DNA from: Cavia porcellus
Lineage: Eukaryota > Chordata > Mammalia > Rodentia > Caviidae
Length of the DNA stretch: 64,000 nucleotides
Assembly (NCBI RefSeq): GCF_034190915.1
Contig: NW_026947486.1
Location: forward strand, 20,362,001 to 20,426,000
Reading direction: 5' to 3'
Shown: in pieces, positions 1 to 10,004 of the stretch
Layout of the letters: every line of letters begins with the position of its first letter
Numbering within the stretch: position 1 is the first letter of the stretch
Program-made: the position numbers and the translations under genes
Notes under the pieces: generated by a model
Databases searched by the model: none
Seen by the model: only the letters and a program-made list of their open reading frames with translations
Told to the model about the DNA's origin: nothing

Positions 1-430
1 AGCAGTGCAGCCCTGGGCAGAGGTGTAGCCATCACTGATGCATTCGCCAGGAGCAGCTTCTCGGGCCCATGGACTGATATGATGCCAGTGCCTCTGGAGG
101 CAGGGATCAGATGCCCCAACACAGAGACTCAGCGGCCGGTCACTTTGCAAGAGACAGGTGGCACTTGCCAATCTTGTTCCCCAGTATCCTCTCTGGAGGG
201 AAACAATGGAGAACTTGGCCAGCATGTTGCCCCAGCGGATGCCCCATCGGACGGCATGGCTACCTCCTTGGATCGCTTAACACCCAAAGGGACTGTTGTA
301 GTCCCCAATGGCAATAAGAATCTGCTTCTGCATGGGGTGATTTGCACAACTTTGCCCAGAAAAAAGCCAGTCATCTCAGACTCCTCGATGGGCAGGAAGA
401 AGAGCTAGATTTCCTCCAAGTGAGGCAGAT
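1..430 (-). pseudogene. RPS2 processed pseudogene, partial
   Basis: The minus strand resembles ribosomal protein S2 (uS5). Recognisable stretches are a FFLG segment, LGVKRSKEVAM (compare the conserved GVKCSKEVAT core) and CKVTGR, followed in another frame by sequence like the family's later region. The coding frame shifts between these blocks and stops interrupt it, and no introns separate them, so it is a dead retrocopy and not an RPS2 exon. Similarity begins near 420 (an HLEEI-like segment) and runs off the left edge, so the 3' end and any A-tail lie outside. RPS2 has many processed copies in mammals. Identification is by eye from remembered family features; confidence is fairly high because several conserved blocks occur in order. 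Confidence 0.8.
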
Positions 431-570
431 TAGGGCTTGGAAAAGAGGCTGGACAACCAGGTGTGACATCTATCACAAGGAGCTGTCAAATGATAGCTGG
501 GCTGCATGCATGGAGCAGCTTCAAAGTGCTGTGTGGGATGCTTGGCTCTGATGTCAAAAGATGAACTGAG

Positions 571-1530
571 CATGTAGCACCTGCCAGTGATTTTAGCATT
601 TGGGAGGCTGAGGCAGGAGGATTGCTGTGTGTTAGAAGCCAGCCTAGGCCACATAGTGAGTTTAAGCCCAGGAAGAACTATTTAGCAAGACCCTGTCTCA
701 AAAGCAAAAAAACAAAAAAACAAAACAAAACAAGGCTACCCTGGAATACATAGCAAGAACCTGTCTCAGAAACAGAACAAAACAAAACTGAAACAAGACC
801 CAAAAAAATGATACGAAAGATGGTGGCCAGTGACTTCCGGGCTACCTCTTGTTCTTCCACTGGTCCATCTGGTGTGCAGGGCATATCTTCACTTTTTCTT
901 CCTTTTGTGCTTTTGTTTTTTAGGTTTTTTGAGACAGGTCTCCCTCACTATGAGGCCCACCCTGTCCTCAAACTGAGGTGCTTTTCCTGTCTCAGGCTCA
1001 TGGGTTCTTGGATTACAGGCATGGGCTACCATGTCCAGCTCACTTTTTCTTCTTGAGCGCTTCTTTTTCTTTTATCTGTCCTTTTTACCTTTATTTATTT
1101 GTTTTTGGTTTTTTGAATCAGGGTCTCACTATGTAAGTTGGGTTGGCCTTTAATTTGTTTTTGTGGTCTTGTTTTCGTTTTTGAATTTTTTTTTTTTTTT
1201 TTTTTTTTTTTGTACCGGGGATCAAACTTATGACCTCACACTTGCCAGGCAAGTGCTTAAACCATTGAGCTAAATTCCCAGCTCCTCCCCCGTTTTTTGA
1301 CTTTTTGAGACAGGATTTAACTATGCAGTTCAGGCTGGCCTTGAGTGCATTTTGTAGCCCAGGCTGGTCTCGAACTGGAAATGATTCTCCTGCCTCAACC
1401 TCCCGAGTGCTGGGATTATAGGTTTGTGTCACCAATACCACTGAGTTAAATCCCTGGCTCAAATCTGTGTCTGATTCTACCACCTCAGCGTCTTGAGTGC
1501 ACCACCAAACCCAGCTCCTTTTTACCTTTA
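571..1530. repeat. SINE cluster (B1 and ID elements)
   Basis: A plus-oriented B1 at about 571-790 carries the GGGAGGCTGAGGCAGGAGGA core and an A-rich tail. B1 copies in the opposite orientation lie at about 900-1060 and 1295-1515. An antisense ID-like SINE sits at about 1186-1287, beginning with a T-run and GTACCGGGGAT and ending in CTAAATTCCCAGCTCC. Open reading frames here only read through SINEs. The stretch from about 430 to 570 holds nothing I recognise. Confidence 0.85.
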
Positions 1531-1860
1531 AATAAATATTAAACTTTCAAATTCATTAATTGTCCCATCCAATGCTTTGAACAAGATAAAAGTGTGAAGG
1601 CATTTTATCGGCTAACATAGGGACTCGAGCATGTCCTTGACAGCCAGCCTAGCTTGGTTATCAGGATCCACTCCTTGTTTTTGGACTTGCTCCTACCAGC
1701 CCCATGGTCTGGTCCCCAGCCCCTGTCATTCCTGGAAAATCACTACTGAGGCTAGATCACCTCCACCTCCCACAGCTGGGCACCTGGGGCCTCTGGGTCC
1801 TCCTGCTGCACTGGCCCATGTACTGTCTGGTGTTTTCTCAAGGAAGAAGAAGCTCTCAAT
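1530..1860. other. Unassigned single-copy-looking sequence
   Basis: No SINE core, LTR signal or coding exon was recognised here. An 88-codon open frame at 1631-1897 runs into the following B1 and lacks any splice or protein-family support. Confidence 0.4.
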
Positions 1861-2415
1861 TTTATGTTTAGCTGAGTATGATGGTGCACACCTGTAATCC
1901 TAGCACTCTGGAGCCTGAGGCAGGAGGATTGCAAGAGTTCAAGGCCAACCTGGGCTACATATGGAATTCAAGACCAGCCTAAATGCCATAGTGAGGCCCT
2001 GTTGTGAAAAACCAAAAAAAAAATTTGTTTTCAATCTTGAGACAAGACCTCCCTAATTTGCTAAAGGCCAGGTGTGGTGGCACATGCCTGTAATCACAGC
2101 ATTCAGGAGGTTGAGCAGGAGGATCACTCAGAGTTCAAGGCCAACCTGGGCTACATAGTAAGTTCAACCCCAGCTTTAATTACATAGGGAGACTATGTTT
2201 CAAAAAAAACCACTTTTTTGTTTTTTTTTTTTTAAAGAACTGAAGATATAGCACAGTGCAAAGGCCCTGATTTCAATCCCCAGGACCAAAACAACAAATA
2301 AACAACAGCAACAACAAAACCAGATTTTTTTTTGTGTGGTACTGGGGATTGAACTCACAACCTCACACTTGTCAGGCAGGTGCTTATGCCACTGAGCTAA
2401 ATTCCCAGCCCCCAA
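1861..2415. repeat. Two B1 SINEs and an antisense ID element with target duplication
   Basis: Plus-strand B1 elements occupy about 1868-2025 and 2066-2215. A short ID fragment follows at about 2236-2300. An antisense ID-like SINE at about 2325-2411 is flanked by the direct repeat AAAACCAGATTT, seen at both 2317 and 2413. That repeat is the target-site duplication of an L1-driven insertion. Confidence 0.85.
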
Positions 2416-2519
2416 AACCAGATTTGACTGACAGTAAAAGGGGAAACAATGTGGTTGCAGAGAGTTTGCAGTGATGCTACCACAAGCCAAGGATTCCCAG
2501 AAACCAGATGAAGCCAAAA

Positions 2520-2697
2520 TATATTGTCTTTTAGAGCCTCCAAAGAGAGTAGAGCTCTGATGACACTTTACTTTGGGCCTGGTGAAACCAATTTTGGATT
2601 TCGGGCCTCCAGAACTGTGAAATAATAAATTTATGTTGCTTTAAACCACCCAAATTTGTGATAATTAGTTACAGCAGCAACAGAAAACTAATACAGA
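2520..2697 (+). mobile_element. ERVL-MaLR type LTR, 3' part
   Basis: The segment containing GCCTCCAGAACTGTGAAATAA, an AATAAATTTATGTTG poly(A)-signal region and the end GCAACAGAAAACTAATACAG matches the characteristic 3' half of mammalian MLT1/MST-type MaLR LTRs, where AATAAA is followed by a terminal ACTAAnACA. The 5' part is degraded or replaced by the preceding SINEs. This is an old insertion predating the rodent radiation. Confidence 0.75.
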
Positions 2698-2699
2698 TG

Positions 2700-3180
2700 T
2701 CTTGGAGTAGAACTGGGGTCACCAGGAGGACTTAGGTGTGCTTGGGTGTCACTGAGGGCAGTCCAAAGGCATAATTAAGGAGGTATTGGAAAGCATTTTG
2801 GTGCAGTTGGCGATCATGAGGTGGTGGTTTGGAGATGCAGTTGGGAGACTGTGGTAAGGTAAATGGGGAATGTTTACAGGTAGCACTAGGAGCTATTGCA
2901 GGGCAGGTTAGGGTATAGTTGAAAACTCTTGGAGGCTGATTTTTGTAGTATGGTTGAGAAAAATTGCAAGATGTTTATGGGTATAGTTGCACTAAATTTA
3001 AGGCAAAGTTGGATACAATAGCTATTGAAGAGTGGTTTGGGACAATAGCATTGGGTATAGATGTTGTACCAAGGAAACATAGTTAGGGGATTTTTAGAGG
3101 CAGAGTTGAGGGCTGTCTGAAGGGCAATTTTAGAGATGAGGCTTATACTCATTGGAGAGTAGTTAAGTTAGATGTGGATA
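2700..3180. repeat. Eroded G/T-rich minisatellite-like repeat, block 1
   Basis: The stretch repeats loosely related phrases such as GGTATAGTTG, GGTGGTTTGG and GGGCTGT at intervals of several tens of bases without any coding signature. Similar phrases recur at 10,300-10,520, 15,200-15,260, 15,530-15,790 and 16,630-17,460. I read all of them as remains of one diverged tandem array interrupted by transposons. Unit length is not resolvable by eye. Confidence 0.5.
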
Positions 3181-3189
3181 TACATATAT

Positions 3190-3475
3190 TTTTTTTTGGG
3201 TCTTTGAAACAGGGTCTCAATATGTAGTCCAGGCTGGTCTTAAGCTTCTGGTAATCCTCCTGTCTTTGCCTCTTGAGTGATGGGATAGGTTTGGGTATTT
3301 GTTTTTTTGATACAGGGTCTCATTTTATAGTTCAGGCCAGCCTTGGGCTTACTTTGAAGTTCAAGCTGGTCTCAAACTTGCAAAGATCCTCCTGCCTCAG
3401 CCTCCCAAATGCTACAAATGCTAGGATTGCAGGCATGTGCCACTATATCTGGCTATGGTTTGGGTATTTTTTATT
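3190..3475 (-). repeat. Two B1 SINEs in antisense orientation
   Basis: The plus strand carries the reverse-complement B1 signatures GGGTCTCAATATGTAGTCC, then a second copy with CCTGCCTCAGCCTCCCAAATGC. They lie at about 3195-3290 and 3305-3460. Confidence 0.75.
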
Positions 3476-3583
3476 TTTTTATTTTTTGGTTTGGGTATTG
3501 TTGAAAGGGAACTTTGGAGATATTCTTGGAGATTTTTTTTTTTTTTTTAGAAAGGGTTTCCCTGTGTAGTTCAGGCTAGTCTT

Positions 3584-3922
3584 TGTTAGAGTATTCTGGT
3601 GCAATAGAGAAGCAAAAGTACAAAATGAACAGATTTATTGAGATGAGGACATGGAAAGGAGCATACAACCCACGGGGGCTGGGCTAGCTCCTTCAACCAG
3701 AATATGGGGTATGGAACATATGTAACCTTTGACCAGATGTGGTGCTTAGGGCGGGCATTGATGACTCGCAAGGAGCTGATTGGAATTTTTTTCGCATGCG
3801 CTGGGAAAGGAAAAATGAAGTTGTAATAGGGAAAGGAGGAAGTGACCTCAGGGTGAACATCCCTGATTTGGCCTTCCACCGCCACAATGTTTTACAGTTT
3901 ATTCTAGAGCAAAGCTCTTTCA
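3584..3922 (-). repeat. 3' LTR of the minus-strand provirus
   Basis: On the minus strand the LTR begins TGAAAGAG and ends CTCTAACA, giving the retroviral TG...CA termini. It carries the poly(A) signal AATAAA, seen as TTTATT at about 3632. It aligns with the copies at 9615-9896 and 13104-13492. Confidence 0.85.
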
Positions 3923-4214
3923 TTTTTGTCTTTTTATTGTTAGGAAAAGGGCAAATTCTCTCTCTTACTATTTTTTGCTGAAAGGGGGCACCATATTGGG
4001 GTTTAAGCTGGTACCAGGGGTTTTAGCCAAGACAAATTTATCATTGGTGAACACTTGCATCTTAGATTGGAGAAATAAAAAACACAAGGTGCTATGAGGA
4101 GGCAGGCCACTATCATATTTAAGGCCCGAGGAGAGGTAGAAAGAAAGGTGTCTTTGATCTAAATATGCCGTTCCATCACGATCATGGTGAGGTAGAATCT
4201 GAAAAATAAGTGTG

Positions 4215-4310
4215 GAGTGGGGCTGGAGGTTTAGCTCAGCGGCACAGTCATGAGTTTGATCCCCAGTACCAATAAAAAGGAAAAAGACAAAAAAAAAAGT
4301 GTGGAGTTAG
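4215..4310 (+). repeat. ID-like SINE with internal deletion
   Basis: GGGGCTGGAGGTTTAGCTCA leads into GATCCCCAGTACCAATAAAAAGG and an A-tail. The direct repeat AAGTGTGGAGT flanks it on both sides. The anticodon-arm section of the head is missing compared with the full-length copies. Confidence 0.85.
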
Positions 4311-4739
4311 GAGGAGTGAAGTTATGAGAAGTAATTATTTTTTATCTGAAAGGGTAAAAGTTAAAAGTGTGGGTAGGTAGAGCTTGTTCTTGTTTTAGGA
4401 GTTGAGCGGGAAAGAATAAGAAGCATGAGAAATATAAGGCCTGATGATTGAATCATGTTTGGGAAATTATGCAGTAGGGGTGGGAAGGCCATGACTGTGT
4501 GCCTGTAAGTGACATGAGACCTACAGGAGTCTTATGTTTAACTAAACAGCTGAGGGCGGAGAGAACTAAGATAGTTATAGTGAAAAAATTAACTAATAGA
4601 ATGTAAGGGATCAGGAACCAAATAGGATAACAAAACATGACCTAGCCTGAAAATTGTGGCATGGGGCCTTGGTGAGATGGAGGTGGGAGACAGGAAATGA
4701 GATGACCACTCAGAATGTTTAGAGTCAGGGGTGTTAGGG

Positions 4740-5100
4740 TTAGGAGGGCACCCCTTAGCTTGAGTGATGTGGAACTAGGATGGCAGTCCAGCGACCTTAA
4801 CCACTGTTGAAGCTCTGAGAAAGACCAAGTAGGGGCACTCCATTTTAGTTGTAGTCCTGTTGAGAGATCTGAGGAATAAAGGCTGGACTATTATCTGACT
4901 GAATATTCTGAGGTAAACCAAACCTTGGGATGATTTCCTATAACAGAAGTTCAGTAACTACATCAGAAGTCTCCCTGGTTGTGGGAAAGGCTTTTATCTA
5001 TCCCGAAAAAGTACAAAGGTGAGAAGATATTTGAGTTTTGTGGCGGGATATGTGTGTAAAATCTACCTGTCAGTCCTGACCAGGGGTGTATCTGTGAAAC
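4740..5100 (-). pseudogene. Retroviral integrase remnant (pol)
   Basis: The minus strand reads through gammaretrovirus-like integrase features: a segment containing AFPTTREA (residues after a degraded FSGW-like stretch), IIPRFGLP, and a downstream C-terminal-like part near 4740-4870. Stops and frame changes break it up. It follows the protease and RT remnants in the expected order. Confidence 0.75.
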
Positions 5101-5214
5101 TGATGAATAGGAAAGGAAGGGGTGGTTTGTGTCCCTGAAAAGAGAGGTTTTACTATAGAGATGAGAGGTGTAAGTTGTTGAGACCTCAGAGTGTCTGGGT
5201 CAGTCTACATAAAC

Positions 5215-5490
5215 ACAAAGGAATCCTGACAATTAGGGTGTAGGGCGGATGGTTAAAAAAAGACATCTTTAAGATCTATGACTGTAAAGTGAGTAGTGGA
5301 GAGAGGGATATAAGAGAGCATGGTATAAGGGTTTGGGACCACTGGGTAGACTGGGGTATCAGCATTACTGATTACTCTAAGGTCCTATACTAGACAATAA
5401 GACCCATCAGGCTTGAGTACAAGGAGAATGGGAGTATTGTAGGGTGAGTGGGTAGGTTTAAGAATACCATTATCTAAAAGATGCTTGATT
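5215..5490 (-). pseudogene. Reverse transcriptase remnant (pol)
   Basis: The minus-strand translation shows the class I RT pattern: a KPDGSY block, a following VVPNPYTML block and a VIDLKDVFF block (compare the usual LDLKDAFF). Stop codons interrupt it. The catalytic YVDD-type box and the RNase H region are not seen; the sequence passes almost directly into integrase, indicating an internal deletion between about 5215 and 5100. Confidence 0.8.
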
Positions 5491-5789
5491 ATAGGTTTAA
5501 GTCCCCGTAAATGTTTGGGAACTATAGGACATTGTGGAATGCAAGGAAAAATCCCTGAGATGAATTAAAATAGGTGGGATTGGAGGTGTCCCAAACTATG
5601 GGATCGACCAGAGAAGAAGGGAGGGGAGAGGATGGCTTTGCTGTGCACTATGAGGGTGGCTGGAGGACTAGAGCTGTGGGGAGGGAGAAGGTAAAGGAGA
5701 AGTTAAGATTTTGAAGAAGATTTCTACCTTAAAGGGTTTTTGGACATGTTGGAATTGCTAGGAAGCTTTGGGTAAAGAAGAGAGCCTTT

Positions 5790-6180
5790 CTACAGGGGCT
5801 GTGTAGGTTGGCTGTCAATACCCACTACAGAGACTGAGGACTTAATACAATGGCCTGAAAACTCAGGAAGAACACTATACATGGCCTCTATGTTCACAAG
5901 TACAGAGAAGGTCATACCTGAGACCTCCAGTGGGACCTGGGTCTCTGAGAAGGACACCTTTATGGGGGCTGTGGACCCCAATCCCATCAGTCTTCAACAG
6001 CAGGTCTAAGTAGATTAGCCAGAGATGAATACAGTGGTGACAAGATCTCCTGTGAGGGCAAGGAGTTAGAGGATGGCTTACCCACTCTCTGGCAGCTAGG
6101 ACAGTCACTCTCCCAGTGGCCCTTGAGATTGCAGAAGGGGAATTCTCTTGCCCAGTGTCCTTTTTGTCACACGTAAAGCA
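5790..6180 (-). pseudogene. gag nucleocapsid zinc knuckle and protease remnant
   Basis: Near 6130-6180 the minus strand keeps cysteine/histidine spacing reminiscent of a CCHC knuckle, spread across two frames. At 5790-5987 an open frame contains SETQVPLEVSG, a degraded substrate-cleft region where the family's D-T/S-G catalytic triad would stand (here NIEA, so inactive), then YSVLPEFSG and SVVGID. These are class I protease landmarks. The gag side is cut by the nested LTR starting near 6212. Confidence 0.75.
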
Positions 6181-6211
6181 TCATCCGAGAGGGACTTGAG
6201 CAGCACCACCT

Positions 6212-6850
6212 TGTGTCAGTTTACTGCTGTACAGTAGCAATAAGAGCTTCGTTCTGTTTGTGTTATGTTTACCAATGCCCAAGTTATATGACCAAATTAC
6301 TTGTTAATTCCCTTCGCAAATGCAACTATTTTCTACAACTAGACACCCTGGGGTACCAACCACATTGTTATAAAATAGGTGTAGCATCAGTCATACTGTT
6401 CTGTATGCGCCATCTTCCTGGGTGACCTGATTGATATGTTAACTATTGTTCCCCTCTGCAAAGGATAGATGTTATCTAAAATAAGTGCTAATATTAGCTG
6501 ACAAAGGATTGTAAATTCCTGCAAAACCTCTCTGTCCTCAAGCAAATGGAAACAAAGGTCTTCTTAATTGTACTTTCTATAAAAGTCTGGGGGCTGGGGA
6601 TTTAGCTCAGCGGCATAAGCACCTGCCTTGTAAGCAGGCAGTCTTGAGTTTGATCCCTGGTACCGATAAAAAGGAAAAAGACCCCAAAAAAAGTCTGTAA
6701 AAAGTTTTAAGCCAGTTACACAGCTTTGTGAACTCCAACTGCACTGTGTCCCTGGTGCCAGGTTAAATAAACAGCACTCCTTTTCCTTAAAAAACATGTC
6801 TTGCCCCATTTTTGGACACCATTTGGGGGGCTCATTTTTGAGGTACAACA
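6212..6850 (+). repeat. LTR of a second class I retrovirus, nested
   Basis: The segment starts TGTGTCAG and ends GTACAACA. It carries a TATA-like CTATAAAAGTC near 6578 and a poly(A) signal AATAAA near 6767. Immediately downstream lies a tRNA-Pro-type primer site, which fixes its identity as a 5' LTR on the plus strand. The ID SINE at 6587-6690 interrupts it. It sits inside gag of the minus-strand provirus, so it is the later insertion. Confidence 0.75.
6587..6695 (+). repeat. ID-like SINE inserted at an LTR TATA region
   Basis: A near full-length ID-like SINE (GGGGCTGGGGATTTAGCTCA through GGTACCGATAAAAAGG and an A-tail) is flanked by the short direct repeat AAAAGTCTG. It lies just downstream of the LTR's TATA-like box, which would separate that box from its original transcription start. 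Confidence 0.85.
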
Positions 6851-6852
6851 TT

Positions 6853-6870
6853 TGGGGGCTCATCCAGAAT
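6853..6870 (+). other. Retroviral primer-binding site, tRNA-Pro type
   Basis: TGGGGGCTCATCCAGAAT follows the LTR end CA by two bases (TT), the standard spacing. It differs from the canonical proline primer site (TGGGGGCTCGTCCGGGAT) at three positions. Confidence 0.8.
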
Positions 6871-6929
6871 TACTTGGGGAACCTCTCCCCAAATTATTTT
6901 TCATCGAGCGATCGGCTAAACATCTGTAA

Positions 6930-7265
6930 GTATTTAGGTCTCTTTGCCTGTTTGTAATTTGGGTGCCCACATTTGTAACTGCAGATGGAATGGGACGCCT
7001 TCCGGGGGCTTTTTGCACATTTGTAATTTAGGGCTTTTGCCCATTCGTAACTTGGGGCTTCTTGCCCATTTGTGATTTCAGCTTCCCACCAGTTTGTGAT
7101 TTGAGCTTCCTGCCCATTTGTGCTTTTGGGCTTCTCGCCCATATGTGTTTTGGGGACCATTTGTGCTTTGGGGCTTCTTGACTGTTTGTGATTTGGGGCT
7201 TCTTGCTCATTTGTCTTTATGGTCAGTGTTTTTGTATTTTGGAGTTGTCCGCCTATTTGAATCTG
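6930..7265 (+). repeat. Imperfect tandem repeat in the retroviral leader
   Basis: A unit of roughly 25-30 bases, typified by CCCATTTGTGATTTGGGGCT, recurs about ten times with variation between the primer site and 7265. Short open frames on both strands across it are by-products of the repeat. Confidence 0.75.
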
Positions 7266-8335
7266 TTACTAACTTTGGGGTTTTTTCCCATTTGAATTTG
7301 TTAAATTTGTTAATAACTTAGGAGCTCATTGCCCATTTCTGTTGCAGGATCTATGTGGCTTATTGGACTCAAGGTTCATAATGGAAACTATTTCCCTTTA
7401 GCTCACCAAACTGTGGACCAAAAAAACCTTCATTTGTGTCTTTAATGTTGGTCTTGTCTTTTGTGGTGCCTTGTTTAATGTTTTAGTCCTCAACTGATTA
7501 CTGGCAACCTTGGCATGCCCTTTTTTAAAAGTATTTTTCTTTCTGGTTAAAATGTGAATATATATGCATATATATGTATATTTATGGTTTTTGAAAATCA
7601 TATTAACTTTACCAAGTAAAACCATGTTATACTGTAATTGAGCAAGTTAAGAAAGTTACAGTTTTTTAAAGTGTAGCATTTTAATGTGAAAAGACATAAA
7701 ATGATTAAATATGTTTTGAACTACTAAAAGAAAGTCACTTCAAGGATTTTGCTAAAGGTTTTAACGTTGTCTGAAAAGCGAGAGAGGAGGTAATTGACTG
7801 GTGACAAGTAAAAAAAAAGAGGGACAAAGAAAGTGGTTTTATCTTAAAGTAAAAATGTTTGGCTGTGCCAGAATATGAAAGAGAAAACACTTTCTGTGGC
7901 ACGGCTATTGTTGGGGGCTCTTAGCCAGCTTTATGTTGCAAATCAAGAGCTAAGAGCCCAGCAGGATAATTTGCAATACTGTGAGTTTGGCCAGAAGAAA
8001 AATTCCAGGAATGCCACTTTCTTATTTATCAATTGAAGTCTTGTCCAGTGTCTCCACACCCCAAGGGATTTTTTTTAATCAATTCTAGCATCGTTTTGAC
8101 CAGCTGGAAACCTAGGTGGAAGCATGTTTTTAAAATCTATAATCCAAATAAACCTTGATTAAATGATCTGAAAATGTAAAAAAGGAGGAAAAAATATTGT
8201 TGAGTGCAAATAAACAGGAACAGCTGTTTACAGAGCAGGCAAATGAACAAACATGGACAGACTATCTGTACAGTATAAACAGACTGGACAAACAGACAAC
8301 AGATATATAGACTGGCAAACATGTTAAAAACTTGG
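7266..8335 (+). mobile_element. Probable internal remains of the nested retrovirus
   Basis: AT-rich sequence continues from the leader with no intact frames. Its early part (a TCTTGTCTTTTGTGGTGCC-like phrase) resembles class I retroviral leaders. No second LTR was recognised before the gag remnant of the host provirus resumes, so the 3' boundary is uncertain. Confidence 0.4.
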
Positions 8336-8341
8336 AATTCA

Positions 8342-8456
8342 GGGGCTGGGGATTTAGCTCAGTGGCATAAGCACCTGCCTTGCAAGCAGGCGGTTGTGAG
8401 TTCAATCCCCGGTACCAATAAAAATGAAAAAGACAAAAACAAAAACAAAAACAAAA
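8342..8456 (+). repeat. ID-like SINE, full length
   Basis: GGGGCTGGGGATTTAGCTCA with the head TGCCTTGCAAGCAGGC and the tail GGTACCAATAAAAATG is followed by an (AAAAAC)n-rich stretch. AGAATTCA-like flanks suggest a target duplication. Confidence 0.85.
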
Positions 8457-8952
8457 ACCACTCAGAATTCACTCAAATATATTCGGCCAATTTGAGCTAT
8501 AATAAATAGAGTAGTGTGAACCTTTTTGTAAATTAATTAATAGAGATCTCTTGAAAAAACAATAGCAGCAAAGGAACTTAATTTATGGTTACTGTGAGAT
8601 AGATTCACAAGGGGAAAAAGAACATGAATATGAACTAGTTCCTCAGAACCAGCCTGTAGATGGCTGCTGCTGGTCCCATGATGAGGGACCCAAGATGATG
8701 ACTGTCCTCCAGGCAAGCTGCAGCAAGATGGCTGCTGAGAACCATGTGGCTTACTGGAATGCTGGAACAATCAAGACCACGTATGGTGGGATGGCAGAGA
8801 AAATGGCAATGTAGGGAAAGGGGAGAGACACATCATCTAAGAGGTCTGGTGGGGAGGGAGGGAAGAGTTTCTGGTGGAGCATAGCAAGTCAGAAGTATTT
8901 GGGCCATCATAGAAGACAGAGTAAGAGGACACATCCTCAAAGTGAAAAAGGC

Positions 8953-9150
8953 CTAAAAATGAAGGGTTTCTGCTAACTTGCTGCCATTGTGGCAAAAGCA
9001 TAAATAAAACATCATCTTTTTGATTTTTGCAGCCTTCTTGAGGCCAAGAGTACCAAGGTTATGAAGCAGGCACCCCAGAGGTGTGTTTTTCAGGGGACAG
9101 GAAATAGTATTCCCTATGACCAAATTAAAAGTGAGCCGAAAGAACAACTT
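8953..9150 (-). pseudogene. Retroviral gag matrix-like remnant
   Basis: The minus-strand open frame contains NTPLGCLLHNLGTLGLKK, resembling the conserved matrix-domain motif of class I gag proteins (TPLGCLLxNLxxLGL). It lies downstream of the 5' LTR and primer site, where gag should begin, and is truncated by stops. Confidence 0.7.
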
Positions 9151-9593
9151 TGTCTCAGGATGTAAGAGTTTTAGCTCTCCCCCAAGGAACTTGAAAGTTA
9201 CCCCAGATCATACTTAATAAAGAAGATGGTCACCTATTTTGGAAGCATGACACAGAAAGTCCCAACATCCATTCTCCTTGGAGGTCACCAAAGAGTGTGG
9301 GGCAGAGTCCTGGAAAAAAAAAAGTTTTGCCTCAGGCTATATTGCCTAAGGAGTGTGGAAACTGGCACCTTTGTCCAGGGATGGCAAGGATAGGTTTTTT
9401 GACACAAGCTTTCAAATTTTAGGAATGGAAATAGAAAACCCCCAGAGGGCAGCTCACCTGTGATGAGTGAGGAAGGTCACTATTGCATGCAGATTAGCAG
9501 CGGCAAGTAAACAGTCCTGGAGGAAAAAATAGGTGGCTTATAAGTAGGGTAGCTCAAACCAGGAGTGGTTCCCAGGAGCTGACTCACTCTGCC

Positions 9594-9611
9594 ATCCGAG
9601 TCATGGCACCA
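9594..9611 (-). other. Retroviral primer-binding site, tRNA-His type
   Basis: The minus strand reads TGGTGCCATGACTCGGAT, three bases inside the 5' LTR end. It matches the histidine-primer site as used by HERV-H-like elements (TGGTGCCGTGACTCGGAT) at 17 of 18 positions. Confidence 0.8.
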
Positions 9612-9614
9612 TTA

Positions 9615-9896
9615 TATTAGAGTTTTCTGGCACAATAGAGAAACAAAGTACAAAATGAACAGATTTATTGAGATGAGGACATGGAAAGGAGCACACAACC
9701 CATGGCAGTTGCACTGTCTCTTTCAACTGGCACTGATGATGCGTGAGGAGCTGATTGGAATTTTTTTGTGTACACTGGGAAAGGAAAAAGAAAGTTATAA
9801 TAGGGGAAGGAGAAAATGACCTCAGGGTAAACATCCCCGATTTGGCCTTCCACTGCCATAATGTTCTGTAGTTTATTCTAGGGTAAAACTCTTTCA
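9615..9896 (-). repeat. 5' LTR of the minus-strand provirus
   Basis: It aligns end to end with the 3584-3922 LTR except for a central deletion of about 55 bases. Minus-strand ends are TGAAAGAG and CTCTAATA (the terminal CA mutated to TA). Confidence 0.85.
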
Positions 9897-10004
9897 GTAT
9901 TAAACTTACTATATAGCCCAGGCTGGCCTTCAACTCATTTTAATCCTCCTGACTCAGCCTTCCAAGTGCTAGTAATACAGCCATGCACCACCTACCTGGT
10001 TAGG

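Larger units (their letters stand above)
3584..9896 (-). mobile_element. Class I endogenous retrovirus, defective provirus with two LTRs
   Basis: A minus-strand provirus of about 6.3 kb is bounded by related LTRs at 3584-3922 (3' LTR) and 9615-9896 (5' LTR). The flanks GTCTT (3579-3583) and GTATT (9897-9901) form a near-perfect 5-base target duplication. Reading leftward from the 5' LTR come a tRNA-His-like primer site, a matrix-like gag remnant, a gag zinc knuckle, protease, reverse transcriptase and integrase, then heavily eroded env-side sequence. All frames contain stops and shifts, and RT-to-integrase spacing is too short, so it cannot encode protein. A second retroviral segment (6212 onward, plus strand) is nested in gag, and ID SINEs have landed inside. 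Confidence 0.85.
3533..10002 (-). repeat. B1 SINE split by a provirus
   Basis: The left half (about 3533-3583, ending GGCTAGTCTT) and right half (9902-10002, beginning AAACTTACTATATAGCCC) join into a continuous antisense B1 consensus once the intervening provirus and one copy of the 5-base target repeat are removed. The interval given covers both halves and the insertion; only the two ends are B1. Confidence 0.8.

Noticed and set aside
4453..4638. Hydrophobic minus-strand frame, possible envelope transmembrane segment
   Set aside because: Position (env side of the provirus) fits, but no diagnostic motif was seen; left as unassigned provirus sequence.
6600..6660. tRNA-like sequences (A and B box, TGC anticodon-like loop) here and at many other places
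   Set aside because: They are heads of ID-like SINEs with A-tails and target duplications, not tRNA genes.
6930..7265. Regularly spaced repeats resembling an array
   Set aside because: Imperfect tandem repeats in a retroviral leader in a mammalian genome; no spacers, so not CRISPR.
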